This document shows, one piece after another, positions 27,189 through 34,867 of a DNA stretch of 64,000 bases. The stretch's first letter is position 1. Each line of letters opens with the position of its first letter. A program made the position numbers and the translations under genes. Source of the DNA: Thermoplasmata archaeon (GTDB taxonomy: Archaea; Thermoplasmatota; Thermoplasmata; GCA-020350865); assembly GCA_020348445.1 (NCBI GenBank), contig CP070751.1:3463551-3527550 (forward strand). The letters run 5' to 3'. The notes below the pieces were generated by a model that made no database searches, had not been told where the DNA came from, and worked only from the letters and a program-made list of their open reading frames with translations.

Positions 27189-28535
27189 ATGAGTAGCTCA
27201 GAAACAAATCCATTTAAAATTGCACAGAGTCAATTGGATAATGTAGCAGATCGGTTGGAACTAAAAAAGGGGATCCATCTATTTCTCAGGACCCCGCGAA
27301 GAGAGCTTTCAGTAAATTTTCCTGTAAGGATGGATAATGGTGAAATAAAGGTTTTTCAAGGATACAGGGTGCAGCATAACATGGCTAGAGGACCTTGCAA
27401 AGGTGGCATCAGGTATCACTGGAACGTTTCACTGGATGAGGTCAGGGCCCTGGCAATGTGGATGACATGGAAATGCGCAGTGGTTAACATTCCTTATGGT
27501 GGTGCAAAAGGTGGAATAATATGCAATCCAAAGGAAATGTCTCAGGCCGAATTGGAACGCATGACAAGAAGGTTTACCACAGAAATATCCATCATTATCG
27601 GACCTGAAAAGGATATCCCAGCACCTGATGTCTATACAAATGCCCAGACAATGGCATGGATAATGGATACATACAGTTCAATTAAAGGTTATTCGGTACC
27701 AGGGGTGGTCACAGGAAAACCCATCCATGTAGGCGGGTCCCTGGGTAGAAACGAGGCTACTGCAAGAGGTTGTATGTTCACAATACGAGAAGCCTTAAAA
27801 CATTTTGATTTAAAGGTTATTCCACCCGAACAGTGGCGAAAGGAATGTTCGGAAGAAGAATTGGACAAAGATATTTGTGATGGTGATGAGGGAACAGGAT
27901 ACAAGCTAAATAAGGCGACCGTTGCCATACAGGGTTTTGGAAATGCGGGTTCCATATCTGCAGCACTGTTATCAGCCAAGGGAGCGAAGATCATTGCAGT
28001 AAGTGACAGCAAAGGAGGAGTTGCGAATAAAGAGGGATTGGACATTCCAAAGCTTATAGAGCATAAGAGTAAAACCGGCAGTGTAATAGGATTCGAAGGT
28101 GCAAACGATGATCTTGGTCCAAAACAGGTTCTTGAATTTGAAGCCGATGTGCTGGTCCCCGCCGCCCTGGAGAATCAGATAACGGATGAGAATGCAGACA
28201 ATATAAAGGCGAAAATAGTTGCCGAGGCTGCAAACGGTCCCACCACTCCAGAGGCAGATAGGATTCTTCATGAAAAGAATATCTTTCTAATACCTGACAT
28301 TCTCGCAAATGCTGGCGGTGTAACTGTTTCATATTTCGAGTGGGTTCAGGGCTTGCAGCAGTTCTTCTGGTCTGAGCGTGATGTGAACGTTCAGCTGAGG
28401 GAAATCATGACAAAGGCCTTCCATGAAGTGTTACAAATAAGCGAAAAGGAAAAGGTGGACATGAGAACCGCAGCTTATATGGTAGCTGTGAAAAGGGTGG
28501 CAGATGCAATTGAGCATCGCGGGATATTTCCGTAA
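27189..28535 (+). CDS. gdhA: Glutamate dehydrogenase (Glu/Leu/Phe/Val dehydrogenase family)
   Basis: The 448-residue protein has the substrate-binding GPCKGGIRYH, the catalytic-Lys segment WKCAVVNIPYGGAKGGI, PAPDVYTNAQTMAWI, TGKPIHVGGSLGR and a Rossmann VAIQGFGNAGS. It converts 2-oxoglutarate and ammonia to glutamate (reversible, NAD(P)H). It is about 25-30 residues longer than common archaeal GDH because of an acidic insertion (ECSEEELDKDICDGDEGTG, about 220-240) just before the NAD domain. A good GGAGG Shine-Dalgarno precedes the ATG. An Lrp-like regulator gene lies convergent downstream. Confidence 0.94.
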   Translation: MSSSETNPFKIAQSQLDNVADRLELKKGIHLFLRTPRRELSVNFPVRMDNGEIKVFQGYRVQHNMARGPCKGGIRYHWNVSLDEVRALAMWMTWKCAVVNIPYGGAKGGIICNPKEMSQAELERMTRRFTTEISIIIGPEKDIPAPDVYTNAQTMAWIMDTYSSIKGYSVPGVVTGKPIHVGGSLGRNEATARGCMFTIREALKHFDLKVIPPEQWRKECSEEELDKDICDGDEGTGYKLNKATVAIQGFGNAGSISAALLSAKGAKIIAVSDSKGGVANKEGLDIPKLIEHKSKTGSVIGFEGANDDLGPKQVLEFEADVLVPAALENQITDENADNIKAKIVAEAANGPTTPEADRILHEKNIFLIPDILANAGGVTVSYFEWVQGLQQFFWSERDVNVQLREIMTKAFHEVLQISEKEKVDMRTAAYMVAVKRVADAIEHRGIFP

Positions 28536-28604
28536 AATATCATGTTTTTTATTGCTACATCCAAGAATAAATTGACTATATTTAAGGCTGTAAAATCAGA
28601 TTAA

Positions 28605-29135
28605 CTAGGGTACAAAATCCCTAAGTTTTTCTAATTCAGGATTTATCTTACCCTCGGAAACGAGACAGAAATTCAAGTCGATCATAACAGGTTTCTCAAG
28701 AAGATATTCATCGTATAGATATCGTAAGGTCTCGTAATATCTCCTTGCAGTGGGGTGATCCGGGGCAGAGAATCTCAAAACCCAGTCATATTCGCCATTT
28801 ACGATCCATAGATCTTGCAGTCTCACATTCTGCTTCTCCTGCTCCTTCCCATGTAACCTTAGTAACATAAGGTCCACCAATTCTTTAGTCATGGGTTTCA
28901 TTTTAAGTAACATTACATATGATACATGATTCAGTTTTCTTTCATCAACAACCGCGGTATATCCCCATATTATATGTTCTTCCTCCAGCTTTCTCTTTTC
29001 ACGCCATATTTTTTGTCTATAACTTTTTAGCTCTTTTGCTATGATCCTTAAACTCTTTGTAGGATCATCTAAAAGCGCGTGTAATATTTCATTGTTATAT
29101 ATGTTTTTGTTACTTTTTGATGCTTTATTAGACAT
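28605..29135 (-). CDS. Lrp/AsnC-like transcriptional regulator
   Basis: The 176-residue protein has an N-terminal HTH (EILHALLDDPTKSLRIIAKE, then RQKIWREKRKLEEE) and a C-terminal alpha/beta effector-like region resembling a diverged RAM domain (HVSYVMLLKMKP, LQDLWIVNGEYDWVLRFSA). Lrp-type proteins sense amino acids or related metabolites. The convergent neighbour gdhA makes an amino-acid link attractive (inference). The gene is preceded on its own strand by a TGTAACA/TTATAACA palindromic motif that may be an autoregulatory operator. Confidence 0.8.
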   Translation of the reverse strand: MSNKASKSNKNIYNNEILHALLDDPTKSLRIIAKELKSYRQKIWREKRKLEEEHIIWGYTAVVDERKLNHVSYVMLLKMKPMTKELVDLMLLRLHGKEQEKQNVRLQDLWIVNGEYDWVLRFSAPDHPTARRYYETLRYLYDEYLLEKPVMIDLNFCLVSEGKINPELEKLRDFVP

Positions 29136-29147
29136 TTTTTTACCACC

Positions 29148-29169
29148 TGTAACATATAGTTATAACATA
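29148..29169. promoter_or_regulatory. Palindromic motif upstream of the Lrp-like gene
   Basis: TGTAACATATAGTTATAACA lies 13 bp upstream of the Lrp-like start. Similar half-sites (TGTTAC, TGTAACA, TGTTAT) occur at 34167-34222 before the hdr cluster. It could be a regulator-binding site. Confidence 0.35.
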
Positions 29170-29255
29170 TCTCTATGTTGTTTTAGATATATAATGATAT
29201 TGAAGATAATAAATATTTCACTGGATGAGACATCATAAAAATAGGAGGCCTGTGA

Positions 29256-29648
29256 ATGGTAAAAAAATGGAAAGGAATAAAAGAAATCGTAGAAAAGGCG
29301 ACTAAAGAACTGATTGAAACGAAAGAGGATGGCTATTTATTTTACTCAGCACCAGAAGGTCAAAAACTAATCCTATTAGTTGATATTAAAGATCTACCAG
29401 CTTGGAGAAAGGAAATAAAGGATTTTGGTATCCCAATAAATGGAGAAAAGAATCGGATTTTCTGTCGAGGTTTTTCAGATGAAGATGAAGGAATTGTAAC
29501 GGAAGGCTATAATCCATTACTTGAATTGGTAGAGGAAGAAAGAATGGGTGCGGATGAAATTAAAAAAAGGATTAAGGAAGAATGGAAAGAATCAAGATTA
29601 CGCGTTCAAGGAAGAAAGTTTCCAAGGACATTTGAGGAGGAAACATGA
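29256..29648 (+). CDS. Hypothetical protein, charged alpha/beta
   Basis: The 130-residue soluble protein has no recognised family. The N-terminal half alternates helix and strand (IKEIVEKATKELIETKEDG, LFYSAPEGQKLILLVD). The C-terminus is a highly charged helix (EERMGADEIKKRIKEEWKES). The ATG at 29256 follows an AGGAGGCC Shine-Dalgarno. Its stop overlaps the next ATG as ATGA, so it is translationally coupled to a zinc-ribbon protein, which suggests they act together. Confidence 0.75.
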   Translation: MVKKWKGIKEIVEKATKELIETKEDGYLFYSAPEGQKLILLVDIKDLPAWRKEIKDFGIPINGEKNRIFCRGFSDEDEGIVTEGYNPLLELVEEERMGADEIKKRIKEEWKESRLRVQGRKFPRTFEEET

Positions 29649-29857
29649 CTGTATATAAACGAGGATCCATGTATCTTATTTGTCTGGTGTGTGGAAATAG
29701 GGATTTTGACATCGTTAAGCATTTCTCTGTGGGAGACAAAGTTCTGAGGTGTAAAAATTGCGGATTTATGATTAAGGAAAGCGGGTATTTCAATATAATA
29801 TCTGGAAATACACTTGAATCTCCAGATGAACAACCGTTACCTGCTGTGAAGAAGTAG
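29645..29857 (+). CDS. Small zinc-ribbon protein
   Basis: This 70-residue protein has a rubredoxin-like/zinc-ribbon pair CLVCGN and CKNCGF spaced about 20 residues apart, with an HFSVGDKVLR strand between them. Such ribbons bind zinc and mediate nucleic-acid or protein contacts. The start ATG is preceded by GAGGAGGAAAC and overlaps the upstream stop by 4 bp. No more specific function can be given. Confidence 0.75.
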   Translation: MTVYKRGSMYLICLVCGNRDFDIVKHFSVGDKVLRCKNCGFMIKESGYFNIISGNTLESPDEQPLPAVKK

Positions 29858-29888
29858 GAATGGGGGATTCAGATAAGGAGGTGATAAA

Positions 29889-30116
29889 TTGGATGTACAA
29901 ACGAAGATACTCAATGAATTCAACACAAAATATGATGAAATAAAAGAGAAAGTTGCAGATATAAACAAACTCTTCCTTGAACTGACAAATCAACACATGA
30001 CGCTCAACGAATCGTTTTACATTGTTAAGAAGGACTTAAATTTGCTCCATAACGAAATGGATTCCATCAGAAAGTTTAGAGATCAACTTAAGCGAGAGTT
30101 AGGCATCGTTGATTGA
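29889..30116 (+). CDS. Short coiled-coil protein
   Basis: The 75-residue product, starting at TTG (29889) behind a near-perfect AAGGAGGTGAT Shine-Dalgarno, is nearly all helix with heptad-like hydrophobic spacing (ILNEFNTKYDEIKEKVADI, NLLHNEMDSIRKFRDQLKRE). It probably forms a dimeric coiled coil. Family unknown. It is the third gene of a compact run of small proteins (29256-30116). Confidence 0.7.
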   Translation: MDVQTKILNEFNTKYDEIKEKVADINKLFLELTNQHMTLNESFYIVKKDLNLLHNEMDSIRKFRDQLKRELGIVD

Positions 30117-30320
30117 GAGGTAAGTCACTTTCGGATATAAGGGCTAAAGGCATAACTTTGGGAGCGTCTTCCAAGGGCGACAATGGGTAACGGAATTAAA
30201 CAGTATCTGGAAAATAATGCTATTGCTACAATAAATTTGTTGTTCATGAGACCAGTATATTCGAGAATAAAAGCATGTGTTCTGAATGTATATAATCTAA
30301 ACAACCAAGAGGTAGAAAAC

Positions 30321-30491
30321 ATGTTAATGAAGGTTAATGTTGATTGATGCGACGGATGCGGTGCATGTGTGGAGGTATGCCCAAATGAGGCGATCATTCT
30401 CAATGAATATGCACACGTGGATGGGGAGGAGTGTGCAGAATGTGAGGCCTGTATAGATGAATGTCCTAATGATGCAATATCGATGGACTGA
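30321..30491 (+). pseudogene. 2[4Fe-4S] ferredoxin interrupted by in-frame TGA
   Basis: Reading ATG at 30321 (GAGGT ribosome site upstream) gives MLMKVNVD, then TGA at 30345-30347, then CDGCGACVEVCPNEAI and CAECEACIDECPNDAI. These are the two complete cluster motifs of a small ferredoxin. The TGA takes the place of a variable residue just before the first Cys, and both clusters need the sequence after it. A single substitution from a sense codon, a sequencing error or readthrough/recoding would explain it. An in-frame extension upstream to 30183 is open but shows no ferredoxin character. It lies between the small-protein run and thiC. Confidence 0.75.
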
Positions 30492-30556
30492 CTCCCATTA
30501 CTTGGTACAATTGAACGTTGATTAGAAAAAAAGATACATGAGGAAGTTGATGAAAC

Positions 30557-31855
30557 ATGATAATAAAAGAAGCTAAGGAAGGGTATTTATCACCAGAGTT
30601 TTTGGCCGCTGCGAGACATGAGGGTATAGACCCAGAAAGATTGAGACGGTTGGTAGCCTCAGGTCGTGCTGTCATACCTAAGAATGTAAATCATCACTTC
30701 AGCGAGATAAGAGCTATAGGCGAGGGGCTAAAAGTCAAAGTTAATGTGAATCTGGGCACATCAAAAGATTATATCAACCTTGATGAGGAACTTGAAAAAT
30801 TAAGGATAGCTGAGAAATACGGTACCGATACGATAATGGATCTCAGTACGGGGGGCGACCTACGAGCCATAAGGAAGCGTATCATAGGAGATAGTAATCT
30901 GACGGTCGGTACTGTACCAATTTATGAGGCGGGTATATCTAAGGCCAAGCTACCAAGCAAGGCTGTTGTGGATATGACCGAGGACGATATGTTCAATACA
31001 TTAGAGCAACATGGAAAGGATGGTGTGGATTTCATCACGGTACACTGCGGGGTCAATAAAACTAGTATTAAGCGCCTGAAAAAGCAGGGCCGAAGCACAG
31101 GTGTTGTGTCCAGAGGTGGTTCCTTCCTTCTAGCGTGGATGCTACATAACGATGCTGAAAATCCGCTGTACGCAAATTACGATTATCTCCTTGAAATCGC
31201 AAAGGAGTATGAGATGACAATTAGCCTTGGTGACGGTCTGCGGCCAGGTGGTATTGCAGATGCAACTGACAGGCCTCAGATAGAGGAGCTCATTACACTT
31301 GGAGAGCTCGTGGACAGGGCTAAGGCGGCTAATGTACAGTCGATGGTCGAAGGACCAGGACACATACCTATCCATCAAATAGCCACAAATGTCCAGATTC
31401 AGAAATCTCTATGCAGGAATGCTCCATTCTATGTTCTAGGTCCGATTGTGACCGACATATTCCCGGGATACGATCATATAACCTCTGTAATTGGTGCGGC
31501 GATAGCAGCCATGACAGGTGCAGATTTCCTTTGTTATGTAACACCTGCGGAGCACTTAGCTCTCCCAACTGTTGACGACATCAAGGAAGGGTTAATTGCG
31601 ATGAAGATAGCTGCACATGCAGTTGATATCTCAAGGGGAATTGATATACACCTCGATCATGAGATGGATATTGCCCGATATGCTTTAGATTGGGATAAAC
31701 AGTTTGCATTGGCTGTGGACAAAGAAAAGGCGAACATGTACCGGAATCAGAGAAGACCAAGAACAGATGAAGTTTGTTCCATGTGCGGTGATTTCTGTGC
31801 TATAAAGATGACCAAAGATTATCTCAATAGTGATATTAAAACAGTAGATGTATAA
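30557..31855 (+). CDS. thiC: Phosphomethylpyrimidine synthase ThiC
   Basis: The 432-residue protein has ThiC landmarks: GRAVIPKNVNH near the N-terminus, VKVNVNLGTS, DTIMDLSTGGDL, MVEGPGHIPI, LGPIVTDIFPGYDH and the C-terminal radical-SAM cysteine motif CSMCGDFCAIKM. ThiC converts 5-aminoimidazole ribotide to HMP-phosphate in thiamine synthesis. Length fits the archaeal/anaerobic short form. No TPP riboswitch was noticed in the 65 bp upstream. The start at 30557 follows a weakly spaced GGAAG-like sequence. Confidence 0.96.
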   Translation: MIIKEAKEGYLSPEFLAAARHEGIDPERLRRLVASGRAVIPKNVNHHFSEIRAIGEGLKVKVNVNLGTSKDYINLDEELEKLRIAEKYGTDTIMDLSTGGDLRAIRKRIIGDSNLTVGTVPIYEAGISKAKLPSKAVVDMTEDDMFNTLEQHGKDGVDFITVHCGVNKTSIKRLKKQGRSTGVVSRGGSFLLAWMLHNDAENPLYANYDYLLEIAKEYEMTISLGDGLRPGGIADATDRPQIEELITLGELVDRAKAANVQSMVEGPGHIPIHQIATNVQIQKSLCRNAPFYVLGPIVTDIFPGYDHITSVIGAAIAAMTGADFLCYVTPAEHLALPTVDDIKEGLIAMKIAAHAVDISRGIDIHLDHEMDIARYALDWDKQFALAVDKEKANMYRNQRRPRTDEVCSMCGDFCAIKMTKDYLNSDIKTVDV

Positions 31856-31878
31856 GAAAGCCCTTTGTCATGGCTTTC
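31856..31878 (+). terminator. Hairpin immediately after thiC
   Basis: GAAAGCC and GGCTTTC form a perfect 7-bp stem with a 9-nt loop directly behind the thiC TAA. No long T-tract follows, so terminator function is only a suggestion. Confidence 0.35.
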
Positions 31879-31990
31879 CTCAGAAGTGAACAAACCGTGT
31901 GCACTAGTATAAGGAATTAAAAGACATCAATCCAAGTATAAGAGCCCTTGTCAAAATAATTGGAGATGCAAGCTTCGGGGTGAATAAAAA

Positions 31991-32443
31991 ATGAAATTAA
32001 CTTTCGAACAGGTTGTATTTGACGAAAATGGCAACTTAAAGCTCATGCCTGATGAGAGATTATTGGCAAAAAAGATGCTCTCGTGTTTTATTTATCTAAA
32101 GGGGCTTCAACTGAAAAGGGGCTCCGCTCCAGCCGCGATTTTCTTTACAGATTCAGGGATTATTTATAGAACAGATCAAAGAATTATATGCACTAAAATC
32201 CTGGACGAAGGGGTTGTGGAAGATGATGTATGTATCGAAGTGCCCCTTGATGAGATTATAGCATGTAGGAGGAGTCTATTCCGTCTAACGCTCGTTTGCA
32301 GGGAATCGAATGGGGATATATATTTCATCGACCTGATTCCTCGAAAATCAGCCAAGGAATTTTTGGGTGAGGTGTTAAATATAAACATGAGGTGTAAAGT
32401 TGAGAGAGAAATTTTCGTGCCAAAACCCTCAAAAAGGAGTTGA
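31991..32443 (+). CDS. Hypothetical protein with PH/GRAM-like strand pattern
   Basis: The 150-residue soluble protein runs IFFTDSGIIYRTDQRIICTKI, then a VPLDEIIACRR turn and LTLVCRESNGDIYFIDLIP, followed by a terminal helix (KEFLGEVLN). This pattern is that of bacterial/archaeal PH- or GRAM-like domains, but I cannot name a family with certainty. It directly precedes a TBP gene (30-bp gap) and may share its transcript. Confidence 0.7.
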   Translation: MKLTFEQVVFDENGNLKLMPDERLLAKKMLSCFIYLKGLQLKRGSAPAAIFFTDSGIIYRTDQRIICTKILDEGVVEDDVCIEVPLDEIIACRRSLFRLTLVCRESNGDIYFIDLIPRKSAKEFLGEVLNINMRCKVEREIFVPKPSKRS

Positions 32444-32472
32444 AAGCTGCAGGACTTCCATAAATTATCGCT

Positions 32473-33021
32473 ATGGCGGACGTTAGCATGATGAATTTAA
32501 GAATACATAATCTCGTTTGTACAACAATAATAGCTGAGAATCTCAATTTAGAGCGTATTCACAATATGATGAAGGAGGTAAAATACAATCCTAAGACATT
32601 CCCGGGACTAATTCTACGTTTAAAAGATCTGAAAACCACCCTGCTCATTTTTAAAAGAGGACGGGTTGTATGCACTGGTGCAAAGGACATAGAAGATGTT
32701 AATCGAAGTATACGAACTCTAATCAAAATTCTTGAGACTGCAAACTTTGAGGTGAATAAAAATCCGAAGATTACAATTCAAAACATCGTGGGAACATACA
32801 ATTTGGGCATTTGGTTGAATCTAAATAACGTTGTAGTTAGACTGGGCTTGGAGAATGTAGAATACGAACCCGAGCAATTTCCGGGTCTCGTGTACCGTAT
32901 TGATGAGCCCAAAACCGTTCTATTGCTTTTCCAAAGTGGAAAAGTCATTTGCACCGGTGCAAAACAAATCGAGGACCTAGAAATCGCTATAAATAAACTC
33001 AAAAATAACTTATTCATATAA
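32473..33021 (+). CDS. tbp: TATA-box-binding protein (TBP)
   Basis: The 182-residue protein is the classic tandem TBP saddle. Repeat 1 has KYNPKTFPGLILRLKD, LLIFKRG and VVCTGAK; repeat 2 has EYEPEQFPGLVYRIDE, LLLFQSG and VICTGAK. Both FPG and both LxxF intercalating Phe positions are kept. Repeat 1 is noticeably diverged (MMKEVKY, ILRLKDLKTT) and the protein lacks the acidic C-terminal tail of many archaeal TBPs. It could be an additional, specialised TBP next to the hdr region. TBP recruits TFB and RNA polymerase to promoters. Confidence 0.93.
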   Translation: MADVSMMNLRIHNLVCTTIIAENLNLERIHNMMKEVKYNPKTFPGLILRLKDLKTTLLIFKRGRVVCTGAKDIEDVNRSIRTLIKILETANFEVNKNPKITIQNIVGTYNLGIWLNLNNVVVRLGLENVEYEPEQFPGLVYRIDEPKTVLLLFQSGKVICTGAKQIEDLEIAINKLKNNLFI

Positions 33022-33037
33022 CTTGAGGCTGAAGTTC

Positions 33038-34045
33038 ATGAACATAAGAAGGAAGATATCTATCTCGATAATAACGATCATCAGCATTTTTATAATAGGG
33101 TTCTTACTTGGAGCAACTATCTTTACAGGATATCTTGAATACTCGGAACATAGCTTCATTCCCGGTGAAATCTCTGCTCCTACTTGGGAAGCTGGAAAAT
33201 ACTGGACATATTCTTTCAAGACTCCGGAGATAGAGGATGTAATATCAAGAATCGTTGTCGCTTCCGATGATGGGGTAGATTATCTGGTTGGCGTGGCGTC
33301 TCGCCTCGATGCGCAGCGGCATGCTGTTCTGAACTACAACCCTATGCTCGGCAGAATAGCGATGAGGAACCTTTCTATCTACGAGAAAGGGATACCACAG
33401 CCCCTCTTCTCATTTCCTTTGAAGAAAAACTCCCAATGGACTTTCTCAATGTTTGACGTAGAGGAGTTTAAAGCCAAGGTGATTTCAATAAGATCTGTCA
33501 ACCTGCCCATTAATGGGAGCACTATCCTTGTCGATATTGAAGCTACTGCACCAAGTGGAGAATTACTCACTTATTCATATGATACCTCCGCAGAGTGGAT
33601 ACGCTCATTAATGTTTGAAGATTCCTCAGGAAACGTTATTCTTGATATGACCTTAGTTTCATATGGTATGGGTTTTGCTGGCGAAGTTTACTTCATTCGC
33701 GCACAAGATCTTTTTAACGAAACTTACACCTCAGAGCGAGGTTCTCCTGCCATGGATTTTTATAATAGCTTCTATGATCTGGGCCATCCGAATTGGGGAC
33801 CGTGGGATTATCTTGTCTACTACTATGAGGTCATTACTGGGGAAAATTCTGGGGAAACAATAACAGTGACCGACCCATTATCAAAGGAGACTATGAGACG
33901 TATTATTAGTCCAAACACCTTTGAAAGTACCTTGGGCACCATCCCAAGTGAATCCGGAGAATGGAAGGTTTCAGTGGTTCTTGGTGGTGAATCTTATCTC
34001 AGATTACGAATTGCCGGAGGAATTGAATATATCTGGACCGTGTAG
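33038..34045 (+). CDS. Membrane-anchored extracellular protein of unknown function
   Basis: From the ATG at 33038 (GAGGCTGAAG upstream; an earlier in-frame TTG at 33023 is less likely) the product has about 335 residues. An N-terminal hydrophobic helix (ISISIITIISIFIIGFLLGA, about 6-28) acts as anchor or signal. The rest is beta-rich and polar with aromatic turns (APTWEAGKYWTYSFK, NPMLGRIAMRNLSIYE). No family is recognised and no second membrane segment is seen. It lies between tbp and the hdr cluster. An extracellular location is inferred. Confidence 0.75.
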   Translation: MNIRRKISISIITIISIFIIGFLLGATIFTGYLEYSEHSFIPGEISAPTWEAGKYWTYSFKTPEIEDVISRIVVASDDGVDYLVGVASRLDAQRHAVLNYNPMLGRIAMRNLSIYEKGIPQPLFSFPLKKNSQWTFSMFDVEEFKAKVISIRSVNLPINGSTILVDIEATAPSGELLTYSYDTSAEWIRSLMFEDSSGNVILDMTLVSYGMGFAGEVYFIRAQDLFNETYTSERGSPAMDFYNSFYDLGHPNWGPWDYLVYYYEVITGENSGETITVTDPLSKETMRRIISPNTFESTLGTIPSESGEWKVSVVLGGESYLRLRIAGGIEYIWTV

Positions 34046-34164
34046 TTGGATTTACAAATCTTTAACATATTGTCTAAAAATCTTGAGTTCTTAAGTATTT
34101 AACCTCATAATTTAATATAAAATCTTTTAGCAGAATTTATTATATTATTTTATTGAAACAAGAA

Positions 34165-34225
34165 TATGTTACTATTTGATGTTATTTTAAATATTTATTA
34201 ATCATATGTAACAAAATGTTATTAC
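34165..34225. promoter_or_regulatory. Region upstream of the hdr cluster with TGTTAC/TGTAACA half-sites
   Basis: Within the AT-rich 268-bp gap before hdrC are TGTTAC (34167), TGTTAT (34180) and TGTAACAAAATGTTAT (34207-34222). They resemble the motif before the Lrp-like gene at 29148. No confident TATA box was singled out. Confidence 0.35.
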
Positions 34226-34313
34226 CAACCTCTATACTGTCTCAAATACATTAGGTTGACGAGAGCAATAGAAATGAAATAAAAAGATGGGGGAAACTTT
34301 GTTATGAAATAGA

Positions 34314-34862
34314 ATGGAGTTGCGCATCGATATGACAGATGAAGTGGAAGTAGTGGAGAAAAAAGCGAAATTGGTAAACCCTGAGTTTGTTGAGGAGGTG
34401 ATCAAAGCCGGTGCTGTGAGTGTCAATCTGTGTTGGCAGTGTGGGACGTGCACCGCTAGTTGTCCTTCAGGATTGCATACTGCTTTTCGAGTAAGAAAAT
34501 TGATCCGTAGAGTCCAATTGGGGTTCATGGACGAAGTCCTGCCAGCGGATGATATGTGGATGTGCACAACCTGTTATACATGCCATGAGCGCTGCCCCCG
34601 CGATGTGAAAATCCCAGAGATCATATTCACTTTACGAAATATGGCAGTTAAAATGGGCTACATGGCTGAAACGCATAAAAAGGCTGCGACTTTGTTAGTA
34701 AAAACAGGTCATACTATACCCTTGGATGATAAAGCAAAGGCGCTCAGGAAAAAGGTTGGGCTGATTGAGACGCCATTAACAACACTATCCAATTCAGAAG
34801 CATTAGAAGAGGTGCAGAAGATCCTCAGGCATACCGGTTTTGACAAAATAGTAGGAGCGTGA
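34314..34862 (+). CDS. hdrC: Heterodisulfide reductase subunit C-like (HdrC)
   Basis: The 182-residue ferredoxin-type protein has two [4Fe-4S] motifs, CWQCGTCTASCPSG (about 40-53) and CTTCYTCHERCPRD (about 82-95), between helical regions as in HdrC. HdrC transfers electrons between the HdrA flavoprotein and the HdrB catalytic subunit. It is the first gene of an eight-gene cluster and is followed within a few bases by hdrB. A second in-frame ATG at 34332 is possible as start. The cytoplasmic complex role is family knowledge; the substrate here is not known. Confidence 0.92.
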   Translation: MELRIDMTDEVEVVEKKAKLVNPEFVEEVIKAGAVSVNLCWQCGTCTASCPSGLHTAFRVRKLIRRVQLGFMDEVLPADDMWMCTTCYTCHERCPRDVKIPEIIFTLRNMAVKMGYMAETHKKAATLLVKTGHTIPLDDKAKALRKKVGLIETPLTTLSNSEALEEVQKILRHTGFDKIVGA

Positions 34863-34867
34863 TATAG

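Noticed and set aside
30183..30320. In-frame N-terminal extension of the ferredoxin
   Set aside because: The open stretch lacks a good ribosome site and shows no ferredoxin features, while GAGGT precedes the ATG at 30321.
30345..30347. Selenocysteine at the ferredoxin TGA
   Set aside because: The replaced position is not a cluster ligand, and no SECIS-like hairpin was recognised nearby; a nonsense change is simpler. Kept as a checkable option only.
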